Origin: an uncultured Rhodanobacter sp.
GTDB lineage: Bacteria > Pseudomonadota > Gammaproteobacteria > Xanthomonadales > Rhodanobacteraceae
NCBI GenBank assembly: GCA_903827735.1
Contig: CAIKJM010000500.1
Coordinates: 1-16,027, forward strand
Direction: 5' to 3'
DNA: 16,027 bases
The notes beneath the pieces are model-generated. The model did no database searches and had not been told where the DNA came from. It worked only from the letters and a program-made list of their open reading frames with translations. Positions 6,338 through 13,448 of the stretch are shown piece after piece (the stretch's first letter is position 1; every line of letters begins with the position of its first letter). A program made the translations under genes and the position numbers.

Positions 6338-7198
6338 TCAAGCGGCGTCGACGCGCGCCTGCATCGCCATGGCGGCGGCGGGATTGCGCTCTTTGGCGCT
6401 ACTGATGAAGAACACAAACACATCGCGCGCTTTTGCCTTGGCGGTGGGCTGGCCCACATGCGGAAGGTCGTCCGGATCGCCGCCGCGTGCCCAGACGCTC
6501 GCGCGTTTCGCCCACTGGCCGAGTGCGCTGGCCGAGTAGCCCGTGGCGATATCCGCCTGGCTGCGCATCAGCCGCGCATAGACAAAATCGCCGGTGATAT
6601 CGGCCATCGACGGATAGGTGGTCGAGTCGGTGAACACCGTGGCCACGTTCTGCGCGCGCGCCAGCTGCAGGTACGTATCGCACAGAAAGCTCTCGTGTCG
6701 CACTTCCAGCACGTGGCGCAACGGGCGCCCGTTCAATGTGCGCGGCAGCGCGTCGAGAAAGGCATCCAGATCGTCGCGATCGAACGCGCGTGAGGGCGGC
6801 AGCTGCCACAGGATCGGTCCGAGCCGTGCACCGAATTCGGCCAGGCCGCCGCTGATGAAACGCTTCGCAGCGGCGTTCGACTCGGCCAGCCGTCTACCTT
6901 GGGTTACCGTCTTGGGCGCCTTCAGCGAAAACACGAAGTCCTCCGGCGTCTCGGCGGCCCACTTCGCGTAGACGGACGGCGTCTGCGCCCGGTAGAAGGT
7001 ACCGTTGATCTCGATGGCGCGCAGATGCCGGCTGGCGTATTCCAGCTCGCGCCGCTGCACCAGCCCCTCGGGATAAAAATTCTTGCGCCATGGTGCGAAC
7101 GTCCAGCCGCCGATGCCGACGCGGATCGGCGAGGCGCCGGCAGCGTGCGTCGGGCTGGCAAATAGATCGTCGGTGGTCGATGGCATCGGCGGCAACAT
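6338..7198 (-). CDS. DUF72 family protein (YecE-like)
   Basis: Member of the DUF72/YecE family, which adopts a TIM-barrel-like fold; no reaction is established. At 286 residues it is of usual length. Family landmarks are visible: IRVGIGGWTFAPWRKNFYP near 25-43, LRAIEINGTFYRAQT (59-73), FVFSLKAPKTVTQGRRL, then GPILWQLPP, HVLEVRHESF and the late stretch RDVFVFFISSAKERNPAAA (257-275), where other members carry an Asn-rich motif. Two nearby ATGs are possible, 7198 (used here) and 7186. A CAGGA element lies 11 bases before the second, so the shorter form may be the real one. It heads the minus-strand run, divergent from the serine hydrolase gene across a 140-base gap. The ribonuclease gene starts 85 bases downstream. 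Function in this neighbourhood is unknown. Confidence 0.92.
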   Translation of the reverse strand: MLPPMPSTTDDLFASPTHAAGASPIRVGIGGWTFAPWRKNFYPEGLVQRRELEYASRHLRAIEINGTFYRAQTPSVYAKWAAETPEDFVFSLKAPKTVTQGRRLAESNAAAKRFISGGLAEFGARLGPILWQLPPSRAFDRDDLDAFLDALPRTLNGRPLRHVLEVRHESFLCDTYLQLARAQNVATVFTDSTTYPSMADITGDFVYARLMRSQADIATGYSASALGQWAKRASVWARGGDPDDLPHVGQPTAKAKARDVFVFFISSAKERNPAAAMAMQARVDAA

Positions 7199-7276
7199 CC
7201 TGCGGGTAGGGAATGATGGTAACGGCCCATGACAATGCCGGGTCGCGCCCTGGGCTGGCGTGAAGAACCATGACTT

Positions 7277-7286
7277 CCAGCGCTGG
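7277..7286. promoter_or_regulatory. Short palindrome in divergent promoter region
   Basis: CCAGCGCTGG is a perfect 10-bp palindrome in the 140-base gap between the divergent DUF72 and serine hydrolase genes, the place where a shared operator could sit. There is no clear -35/-10 pair beside it. A 10-bp palindrome can easily occur by chance in this GC-rich sequence. Confidence 0.15.
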
Positions 7287-7338
7287 CTTCGCGCCGGCTT
7301 TGCCGCGATAGTTGGTCGACTGACCTGAAGGAATCGAT

Positions 7339-9045
7339 ATGCCCAAGCCGTTCTCGTTCTGCCCCTCGCTTTCTCTCAGGACGGTAAGCCTTTTCGTGTT
7401 GCTGGCGCTGGCTGGGTCCGCCGGCGCGCAGACGCCGCCCGCATCAGATCCCGCCAACGCAGGGGCGGTCTCTTCAAGTGCCCAGGACGCCGCGGCATTG
7501 CCGGGCCAGCTGCAGGATTTCGGCGCTTACGTCGACAGCGCGCGCAAGACCTTCGACGTGCCGGGCATCGCAGTGGCCATCGTCAAGGACGGCAAGGTCG
7601 TGATGGAACAGGGCTTTGGCCTGCGCGAGATCGGCAAGCCGGACAAGGTCGATGCGCATACGCTGTTCGCGATCGCGTCCAATACCAAGGCGTTCACCGC
7701 CGCGGCGCTGCAGCAGCTGGCCGAGCAGGGCAAGCTGAAGATGGACGATCGGGTCATCGATCACCTGCCGTGGTTCCGCATGTCCGACCCCTACGTCACG
7801 CACGAAATGCGCATCCGCGATCTGCTGGCGCATCGCAGCGGCCTGAGTCTGGGTGCAGGCGATCTGCTGTACTGGCCGCCGACCTCTTACACCACGAAAG
7901 AGGTGGTCGAGCACCTGCGCTACGTGCCGATCAAGAACGGCTTTCGCAGCGGTTACGCCTACGACAACATCCTGTTCGCCGTGGCCACCCTGGTGATCGA
8001 ACAGGCGTCGGGCCAGAGCTACGCCGACTACGTGCGCACGCACCTGTTCCAGCCGGTCGGCATGGACGAGTCGCTGATCGACAAGACCTATCTGAGGCCT
8101 GGGATGGACGTAGCGACCGGCCACGCGCGGGCCAATTTCAAGAATCTGGAGCCGGTGCCGCCGATGGCCTGGTTGAACGATCCAGGCGCGGGCGGCATCT
8201 ACGCCAGCGTGCACGATCTGGCCAAGTGGATGAACGTGCAGCTGGCTGGCGGCGTGCTGCCCGGTCAGGAAAAAGACGGCAAGCCGGCGCGGCTGTTCTC
8301 CGAGGACAGCCAACAGCAGATGTGGTCGATGCTCACGCCGATCACCATCAACAAGCCGCCGATCCCCGAGCTGGCGCCGCTGACGCCGCACTTCTACGGC
8401 TATGGCGAGAGCTGGTTCCTGTCCGACTACCGCAACCAGCGCCTGGTCTGGCACACCGGCGGCTGGCCGGGCATGGTGTCGCGGATCACCCTGGTGCCCG
8501 AGCTGCATCTGGGTGTGGTGGTGCTGACCAATCAGGAATCCGGCGCGGCGTTCAACGCGGTGACCTACCGGGCGCTCGATGCCTACCTCAACCCGGCGCA
8601 GAAGACGAACTGGGTAGCGGTGTACGACAAGGCGGTGAAGCAGGCCGAATCGAAAGCCGACGGCAGCTTTGCCGCGCATGAAAAAGCGCGCGACAAGAGC
8701 AGCAAGCCGTCGCTGCCGCTGGCGCAATACGCCGGCACCTATCGCGACCCCTGGTATGGCGACGTGATCATCAGCAACGAAGGCGGCAAGCTGCGCTTGC
8801 GCTTCAGCAAGACCGCTCAGTTGATCGGCACCTTGTCGCCGTGGCAGCACGACACGTTCACCGTGCGCTGGGACGATCGCGACCTGAATGCCGATGCCTT
8901 CATCAGCTTCAGCCTTGATATGGACGGCCATATCCGCGAGGCGCGGATGGAGCCGATCTCGCCGCTGACCGATTTCAGTTTCGACTTCCAGGATCTGCGG
9001 CTGGCGCCGGTGAAGCCGGACTCGTCGGATACGGCGAGTGAGTGA
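7339..9045 (+). CDS. Exported class C beta-lactamase-fold serine hydrolase
   Basis: Serine hydrolase of the beta-lactamase/D-alanyl-D-alanine carboxypeptidase fold. Members act as esterases, aminopeptidases or peptidoglycan hydrolases more often than as resistance enzymes. Of 568 residues, 1-30 are a signal peptide (LLALAGSAGA, then QTPP). The catalytic core runs from about 60 to 410 with SNTK (Ser114, Lys117), the YDN triad (Tyr208, Asn210) and HTG (372-374). A C-terminal domain (about 460-560) with SLPLAQYAGTYRDPWYGDV looks like DUF3471, common in this subfamily and absent from true AmpC. The start at 7339 has AAGGA seven bases upstream. It leads a plus-strand run of three hydrolase genes, 85 bases before the first esterase, across a gap containing a repeat-flanked hairpin. 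The likely location is periplasm or outside. The substrate cannot be told from sequence. Confidence 0.93.
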   Translation: MPKPFSFCPSLSLRTVSLFVLLALAGSAGAQTPPASDPANAGAVSSSAQDAAALPGQLQDFGAYVDSARKTFDVPGIAVAIVKDGKVVMEQGFGLREIGKPDKVDAHTLFAIASNTKAFTAAALQQLAEQGKLKMDDRVIDHLPWFRMSDPYVTHEMRIRDLLAHRSGLSLGAGDLLYWPPTSYTTKEVVEHLRYVPIKNGFRSGYAYDNILFAVATLVIEQASGQSYADYVRTHLFQPVGMDESLIDKTYLRPGMDVATGHARANFKNLEPVPPMAWLNDPGAGGIYASVHDLAKWMNVQLAGGVLPGQEKDGKPARLFSEDSQQQMWSMLTPITINKPPIPELAPLTPHFYGYGESWFLSDYRNQRLVWHTGGWPGMVSRITLVPELHLGVVVLTNQESGAAFNAVTYRALDAYLNPAQKTNWVAVYDKAVKQAESKADGSFAAHEKARDKSSKPSLPLAQYAGTYRDPWYGDVIISNEGGKLRLRFSKTAQLIGTLSPWQHDTFTVRWDDRDLNADAFISFSLDMDGHIREARMEPISPLTDFSFDFQDLRLAPVKPDSSDTASE

Positions 9046-9054
9046 AGCAGGCCT

Positions 9055-9099
9055 GAGTGAAATGCTGAGCGCCACCCTGCGGTGGCGAGTGAAATGCTG
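9055..9099 (+). repeat. Hairpin flanked by 13-bp direct repeats, REP-like
   Basis: GAGTGAAATGCTG occurs at 9055-9067 and again at 9087-9099, a 32-base period. Between and overlapping them, CGCCACC (9070-9076) and GGTGGCG (9081-9087) form a perfect 7-bp stem with loop CTGC. The segment GAGCGCCACCCTGCGGTGGC resembles the GAGCGC-ACCCTG-hairpin layout of REP elements I recall from pseudomonads and xanthomonads; this comparison is from memory. It fills the gap between the serine hydrolase and first esterase genes and ends before the T-rich stretch and ribosome site of the latter. Confidence 0.5.
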
Positions 9100-9130
9100 T
9101 TTATCCGTGCTTCTTTTTTGGAGATACCCC

Positions 9131-10771
9131 ATGCGTTGTCGCCACGCCGCTGTTCTTCTATTGCTGTCCGCGTTTGCTGTCGGTGCGGCCGTTGCGCAGA
9201 CAGACGCGCTCCCTACGCACCGCTTTTTTCACGTGCAGTTGGACCGTTCGGCGTCGGCCACGCCGACCTCCGGACGACTGCTGCTCTTCGCCGTCGAGGC
9301 CAAGGCGGCCGAGGCCGATGCGAAGACCGCATCCGACGGCAAGAGCAGCACGGTCGATGACGTGGACGCCAATCCCTTCAGCGCCACGCAGACCTCGGTG
9401 GCCGCGCGCGAAATCAGCCGGTGGACGCCCGGGCAGATCAACGATATCGACGCTGACCAGCTGGCTTTTCCCGCGGGTTTCTCCCAGCTTCCGCCGGGCG
9501 ACTACTACGTGCAGGCGGTGCTCGATACCGACCACAGCTACAACTACCTCGGGCGCGGCGCGGGCGATCTGGTCAGCAATGTGGTGAAGCTGCATTTGCC
9601 CGTTGCCGACATCCCGACGCTGGCGCTGACCAAGTCTCTTCCGGCGCGCGATCCCTGGACGCTGGCGGCATCCACGCCGGCGGCAACCCGCGCGCTGCTG
9701 CCTGAGGCGCGCCAGCACGCGACGCCGATCCAGTTCGTGAGCCCGTCGCTGAGCGCCTTCTGGGGCCGGCCCATCACGATGCACGGTCAGGTGCTGACGC
9801 CGCCGGGGTATGACGCGAAGGCGGGCAAGCGCTATCCCACCGTGTATTACACCCAGGGCTTTGGCGGCAACAACGATCGCGTTGCCGGTCCTCTGACGAC
9901 CGTGTATTCGGCGATGAAGCAGGGCGAAATGCCGCCGATGATCTGGGTGTTTCTCGACGAGTCGAGCCCGACCGGCACGCACGAGTTTGCCGACTCGGTC
10001 AACAACGGGCCGTGGGGGCAGGCGCTGACGACGGAGCTGATTCCGCAGCTGGAAAGCCAATACCGGATGGATGCCAAGCCGAGCGGTCGCTTCCTCAACG
10101 GCCATTCCTCCGGCGGCTGGGCCACGCTGTGGCTGCAGACGCGCTACCCGAAAATTTTCGGCGGCACGTGGTCGACATCGCCCGACCCGAGCGATTTTCA
10201 CGATTTCACCGGCATTGATCTGTACGCACCGCACGCCAACGCCTATCGAAAGCCGGACGGCTCGGCCTATCCGCTGGTGCGCGATCACGGCAAGGTGCTG
10301 GGTACGTTCGAACAGTTCGCCAAGCTTGAGCGCGTGCTGGGCACCTACGGCGGCCAGCTTGGGTCGTTCGAGTGGGTGTTTTCGCCGCGCGGCAAGAACG
10401 GCCTGCCGGTACCGATGTTCGATCGCGACACCGGCGATATTGATCCCGCCGTCGTCGACTACTGGCGCGATCACTACGACATCAGCTGGCGACTGCAGCA
10501 CAACTGGCCGCAGCTGAAACCCGATCTGGACGGCAAGATCCACCTGATTGTCGGCACGGCCGATACGTTCTATCTCGACGGCGCCGCGCACAAGCTGCAG
10601 GCGGCGCTGGACGCCCTGCATGCCAAATCGGATTTTCGTTTCCTGCCCAACCGCACGCATATGGATCTGTACGTACAGGGCAAGGATCGACAAGGCCTGC
10701 TGAAGCAGATCAGCTGGGAGATGTACGCGCAGGCGCGGCCGAATTCACCGCTGAAGCCGCCAGCTCACTGA
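9131..10771 (+). CDS. Exported alpha/beta-hydrolase esterase, copy 1
   Basis: Predicted serine esterase of the Esterase D-like (PF00756-type) alpha/beta-hydrolase group. The ATG at 9131 is chosen because it has GGAG at a good distance and opens a clear signal peptide, MRCRHAAVLLLLSAFAVGAAVAQ; the open frame extends back to 9038 but without a sensible start. The 546-residue protein has an N-terminal domain (about 30-160, FFHVQLD...GRLLLFAVEA...GDYYVQAVLD) and a catalytic domain (about 205-545). The nucleophile is Ser326 in GHSSGG (324-329). Acid and base candidates are Asp478 in GTADTFYLD and His510 in RTHMDLY. The stretch MPPMIWVFLDES (268-279) and GTHEFADSVNNGPWG are shared with the next gene, a clear paralogue. 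It has no recognised substrate; acyl-ester cleavage in the periplasm or outside is inferred. Confidence 0.9.
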   Translation: MRCRHAAVLLLLSAFAVGAAVAQTDALPTHRFFHVQLDRSASATPTSGRLLLFAVEAKAAEADAKTASDGKSSTVDDVDANPFSATQTSVAAREISRWTPGQINDIDADQLAFPAGFSQLPPGDYYVQAVLDTDHSYNYLGRGAGDLVSNVVKLHLPVADIPTLALTKSLPARDPWTLAASTPAATRALLPEARQHATPIQFVSPSLSAFWGRPITMHGQVLTPPGYDAKAGKRYPTVYYTQGFGGNNDRVAGPLTTVYSAMKQGEMPPMIWVFLDESSPTGTHEFADSVNNGPWGQALTTELIPQLESQYRMDAKPSGRFLNGHSSGGWATLWLQTRYPKIFGGTWSTSPDPSDFHDFTGIDLYAPHANAYRKPDGSAYPLVRDHGKVLGTFEQFAKLERVLGTYGGQLGSFEWVFSPRGKNGLPVPMFDRDTGDIDPAVVDYWRDHYDISWRLQHNWPQLKPDLDGKIHLIVGTADTFYLDGAAHKLQAALDALHAKSDFRFLPNRTHMDLYVQGKDRQGLLKQISWEMYAQARPNSPLKPPAH

Positions 10772-10910
10772 AAGGGCGGCAGGAAAATTCGACGAATAGC
10801 GTCGGCGCCGCTGACGCGAAGATGACTCGGCGCCGGGTATCCTCAGGTTTCTCGTATCCCAAAGTGCGACATGCCGCGTTGGGTAGACGGAAATCATTGG
10901 AAAGCCTGGC
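10772..10910 (+). other. 139-base spacer between the two esterase genes
   Basis: The spacer contains CGGCGCCG at 10803-10810 and again at 10828-10835. The element is self-complementary, so the two copies could form an 8-bp stem with a 17-base loop. No T-run follows, so it is not a convincing terminator. An ATG at 10871 opens a frame that overlaps the next gene but looks spurious. Confidence 0.3.
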
Positions 10911-12581
10911 ATGCGCAAGTCGGTATGGATCGCTCTGACGTTGTTCCTGGTGGTCGTGCTGGCCATGCTCGCATCGGCCCTGGCGCTGCGCTGGCACGCA
11001 GGGGTGACGCCGCCGATCTTCAAGGTGGAGCTGGACGGCGCGGCGACGCAGCCGGTGTCAGGCAGGTTATTGCTGTTTGCCACCGAGGCCACGGCGGCAC
11101 GCAAGGCGGCCAAAAATGGCAAGGTCGAAAGCGTCGATGCCGATCCGCTGTACCCGATGCGCACGGCGGTGGCGTCGCGCGAAGTAAGCCGCCTGGCGCC
11201 GCGCCAGAGCGTTACTATCGACACTGACAACCAGGCGTTTCCGAGAAGCTTCTCGAGCCTGCCGCCGGGTGAGTACCTGCTGCAGGCCGTGCTCGATCTG
11301 GATCATAACTACAACTACAGCGGACGCAGTGCCGGGGATTTGGTCAGCCCGGTCATCAGCGTGCATCTCCCCGCCATCACGCCCTCGACGCTAAGGCTGG
11401 TGCGCGTGCAGTCCGAGCCGTATCCGTGGCAGATGACGTCGGCGCCGGATCTGCAGGCGGCTGCGCCGGATGCGCGGGCGCATACCAAGCCGATCGATAG
11501 GGTGAGCCCGTTGCTGTCGGCGTTCTGGGGCCGGCCCATCCACATGCGCGGCTGGGTGCTGACGCCGCCGGGTTATGAAACCAGCGGTAACGCCCATTTT
11601 CCCACGGTGTATTACACCCACGGCTTCGGCGGTAGCGAGGAGCGGCTGATCAACACCCTGGTGGGCGTGCATCTGGATATGGTCAAGGGGCAGATGCCGC
11701 CGATGATCTGGGTTTTTCTGGATGAGTCCGGACCCACCGGCACGCATGAATTTGCCGACTCGGTGAATAACGGACCGTGGGGCAAGGCGCTGACCACCGA
11801 GCTGATTCCCGCGCTCGAATCGCATTACCGCATGGATGCGAAAGCCTCCGGACGGTTTCTTACGGGCCACTCGTCCGGCGGTTGGGCGACCCTGTGGCTG
11901 CAGATCAATTACCCCAAACTGTTCGGCGGTACCTGGTCGACGTCGCCGGATCCGGTGGACTTTCATGATTTCTCGGGCGTCAATTTGTACGCACCGCACG
12001 CCAACGTCTATCACCGGCCGGATGGGACGCCCTGGCCGCTGGAGCGGATGAACGGAAAAGTGCAGGGGACCTTCGAGGATTCGGTCAGGCTGGAGCGCGT
12101 GCTGGGTGCCTATGGTGGCCAGATGTCGTCCTACGAATGGGTCTTTTCGCCGCGCAACGACGATGGCCGGCCGGCGCTGTTGTTCGATCGTGACACCGGC
12201 GCGGTGAACCCGAAGGTCGTTGCCTACTGGCGCGATCATTACGACATCGCGCACCGGTTGCAGCAGGACTGGCCGAAGCTGGAGCCGGACCTCGACGGCA
12301 AGATCCACGTCATGGTCGGCACCGCCGACACGTATTACCTCGACGGCGCGGTGCATAAACTTCAGGCGGTGCTGGACGGGCTGCATGCCAAAACCGACTT
12401 CCGCTATCTGCCCGGGAAAACGCATGCGGATCTGTATATGCAGGGCGACGATTCGCGTGCCTTGCTCAAGCAGATCAGCTGGGAAATGTACGCCGTGGCG
12501 CGGCCGGATTCTTCGATCAAACCGCCGGCACAGGCAGCGATGGTGGCGCCCCCTCCTGCGCTGGCACAGCACGCCGAATAA
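10911..12581 (+). CDS. Membrane-anchored alpha/beta-hydrolase esterase, copy 2
   Basis: Paralogue of the preceding esterase, colinear with it over almost its whole length, so the pair arose by tandem duplication. The 556-residue protein differs most at its ends. The N-terminus (3-27) is a long hydrophobic helix followed by RWHAG with no evident cleavage site, suggesting an anchor rather than a cleaved signal. The C-terminus adds an Ala/Pro-rich tail of about 16 residues. The catalytic set is kept: Ser321 in GHSSGG (319-324), Asp473 in GTADTYYLD and His505 in KTHADLY. The N-terminal strand-rich domain (about 36-155) is also conserved (SGRLLLFATEA, SLPPGEYLLQAVLD). The ATG at 10911 has GGAAAG about eight bases upstream. 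It may form an operon with copy 1, 139 bases away, or have its own promoter. Substrate unknown; the retained residues argue against decay. Confidence 0.9.
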   Translation: MRKSVWIALTLFLVVVLAMLASALALRWHAGVTPPIFKVELDGAATQPVSGRLLLFATEATAARKAAKNGKVESVDADPLYPMRTAVASREVSRLAPRQSVTIDTDNQAFPRSFSSLPPGEYLLQAVLDLDHNYNYSGRSAGDLVSPVISVHLPAITPSTLRLVRVQSEPYPWQMTSAPDLQAAAPDARAHTKPIDRVSPLLSAFWGRPIHMRGWVLTPPGYETSGNAHFPTVYYTHGFGGSEERLINTLVGVHLDMVKGQMPPMIWVFLDESGPTGTHEFADSVNNGPWGKALTTELIPALESHYRMDAKASGRFLTGHSSGGWATLWLQINYPKLFGGTWSTSPDPVDFHDFSGVNLYAPHANVYHRPDGTPWPLERMNGKVQGTFEDSVRLERVLGAYGGQMSSYEWVFSPRNDDGRPALLFDRDTGAVNPKVVAYWRDHYDIAHRLQQDWPKLEPDLDGKIHVMVGTADTYYLDGAVHKLQAVLDGLHAKTDFRYLPGKTHADLYMQGDDSRALLKQISWEMYAVARPDSSIKPPAQAAMVAPPPALAQHAE

Positions 12582-12817
12582 AACCGGCGCACGTACGGTG
12601 GCAGCGTCCTGCCTCGCGGGACTTCTGATCGACACGAACTTGGCGCATAGTCGCGCCGCAGGCGCTGCGGTCCTGGCGCCTGGGGGAGATATCTGCTGCG
12701 CTCCGTTGCTCCAGCGCACGCGCAATGCGACTGAGCGTGGTCGATAAGGTGGAGAGGCCGTTTGCCATCCGGCGGCGCTTTCCAAGGGATTACATTACCG
12801 TCATGGGAGTCTTCGAG
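12582..12817 (+). other. 236-base intergenic region with hairpins
   Basis: GTCCTGC (12606-12612) and GCGGGAC (12616-12622) form a 7-bp stem with one G-U pair and a 3-base loop, 25 bases after the second esterase stop. The sequence after it is only slightly T-rich, so it is at best a weak terminator. GCGCC-GCA-GGCGC at 12653-12665 is a second small hairpin. The region should also hold the promoter of the DUF3761-type gene; none is clear. Confidence 0.35.
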
Positions 12818-13303
12818 ATGAAATCAAAAGGTCTGATTGCCGTTGCTGCGTTCTGTCTGTTCGCCGGTTTTTCGGTTCACGCGCAGCAGTCCGCCGCACC
12901 TGCCGGTTCCACCGGCCAATGCAAGGACGGCAGCTACACCAGCACCGCGACGAAGCGCGGCGCGTGCAAGGGGCACAAGGGTGTCCAGGAGTGGTACGCG
13001 GCCGCGCCGGCGGCCGCGCCCGCCGCTGCTGCCGCGGCGGCTCCAGCGCCCGCCGCCAAAGCAGCGCCCGCCGCGCCGGCGCCCGCTGCCGGCACAACCG
13101 CCAAGAAAAGCATGCCGGCACCGGCGGCCAACGCCGCACCGGGCGGTGGTCCGGGCATGGTCTGGGTCAATTCGAGCAAGAAGGTTTATCACTGCCCCAG
13201 CGACAAGTGGTACGGCAAGACCAAGCAGGGCGAGTACATGACCGAGGCCGACGCCAAGGCCAAGGGCAACCATGCGGCGCACGGTAAAACCTGTACACCT
13301 TAA
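12818..13303 (+). CDS. Small exported protein with DUF3761-like domain and Ala/Pro linker
   Basis: Exported 161-residue protein of unknown function. The ATG at 12818 is chosen over earlier in-frame ATGs (12803, 12725) because GGGAG lies eight bases before it and it opens directly into a signal peptide, with the likely cut after VHA at residue 22. Residues 31-60 (GQCKDGSYTSTATKRGACKGHKG) match the DUF3761 pattern of a short Cys-containing motif with a GTC/GAC-KHHGG-like end. Residues 61-111 are an Ala/Pro-rich linker. A second conserved-looking module at 114-161 has WVNSSKKVYHCPSDKWYGKT and GEYMTEADAKAKG. The four mature cysteines form two pairs, 35/50 and 126/159, plausible disulfides. A very strong terminator follows. 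Role unknown; a periplasmic or envelope-associated location is inferred. Confidence 0.85.
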   Translation: MKSKGLIAVAAFCLFAGFSVHAQQSAAPAGSTGQCKDGSYTSTATKRGACKGHKGVQEWYAAAPAAAPAAAAAAAPAPAAKAAPAAPAPAAGTTAKKSMPAPAANAAPGGGPGMVWVNSSKKVYHCPSDKWYGKTKQGEYMTEADAKAKGNHAAHGKTCTP

Positions 13304-13325
13304 GCGTCGTCCGTCGATGTCTTAG

Positions 13326-13368
13326 TAACAAGCAAAAGACCGGTTAAACACCGGTCTTTTGCTTGTTA
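13326..13368. terminator. Strong bidirectional terminator between convergent genes
   Basis: TAACAAGCAAAAGACCGGT (13326-13344) and ACCGGTCTTTTGCTTGTTA (13350-13368) form a perfect 19-bp stem with loop TAAAC. The A-rich left arm and T-rich right arm supply a U-tract in either direction. It lies 22 bases past the DUF3761-type stop and about 80 bases past the stop of the convergent channel gene, so it can end both transcripts. Confidence 0.92.
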
Positions 13369-13419
13369 GCCGTGTGAACCCTGTTGGCCGCCGTTATTCC
13401 ATTATGCCCGGCTTAGGCC

Positions 13420-13433
13420 TGCCCTATAGGGCA
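13420..13433. repeat. 14-bp perfect palindrome after the channel gene
   Basis: TGCCCTATAGGGCA is its own reverse complement and sits 15 bases beyond the stop of the mechanosensitive channel gene on the minus strand. It could form a short hairpin or be a dimeric protein site. There is no U-tract after it in the direction of the channel transcript. Confidence 0.35.
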
Positions 13434-13448
13434 CTCGCGTCGAGTCCA

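Noticed and set aside
7339..9045. True AmpC beta-lactamase conferring resistance
   Set aside because: The length (568 residues), the C-terminal DUF3471-like domain and HTG in place of KTG fit the general serine hydrolase subfamily, and no ampR-like regulator is adjacent.
7474..9132. 552-codon minus-strand frame opposite the serine hydrolase
   Set aside because: Antisense artefact of GC3 bias; all catalytic motifs are on the plus strand.
10803..10835. Terminator between the two esterases
   Set aside because: The 8-bp stem arises from two copies of a self-complementary CGGCGCCG element, the loop is long and no T-run follows.
9158..12785. Long minus-strand frames (about 511 and 464 codons) opposite the two esterases
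   Set aside because: They resemble each other only because the esterases are paralogues; no start signals or domains.
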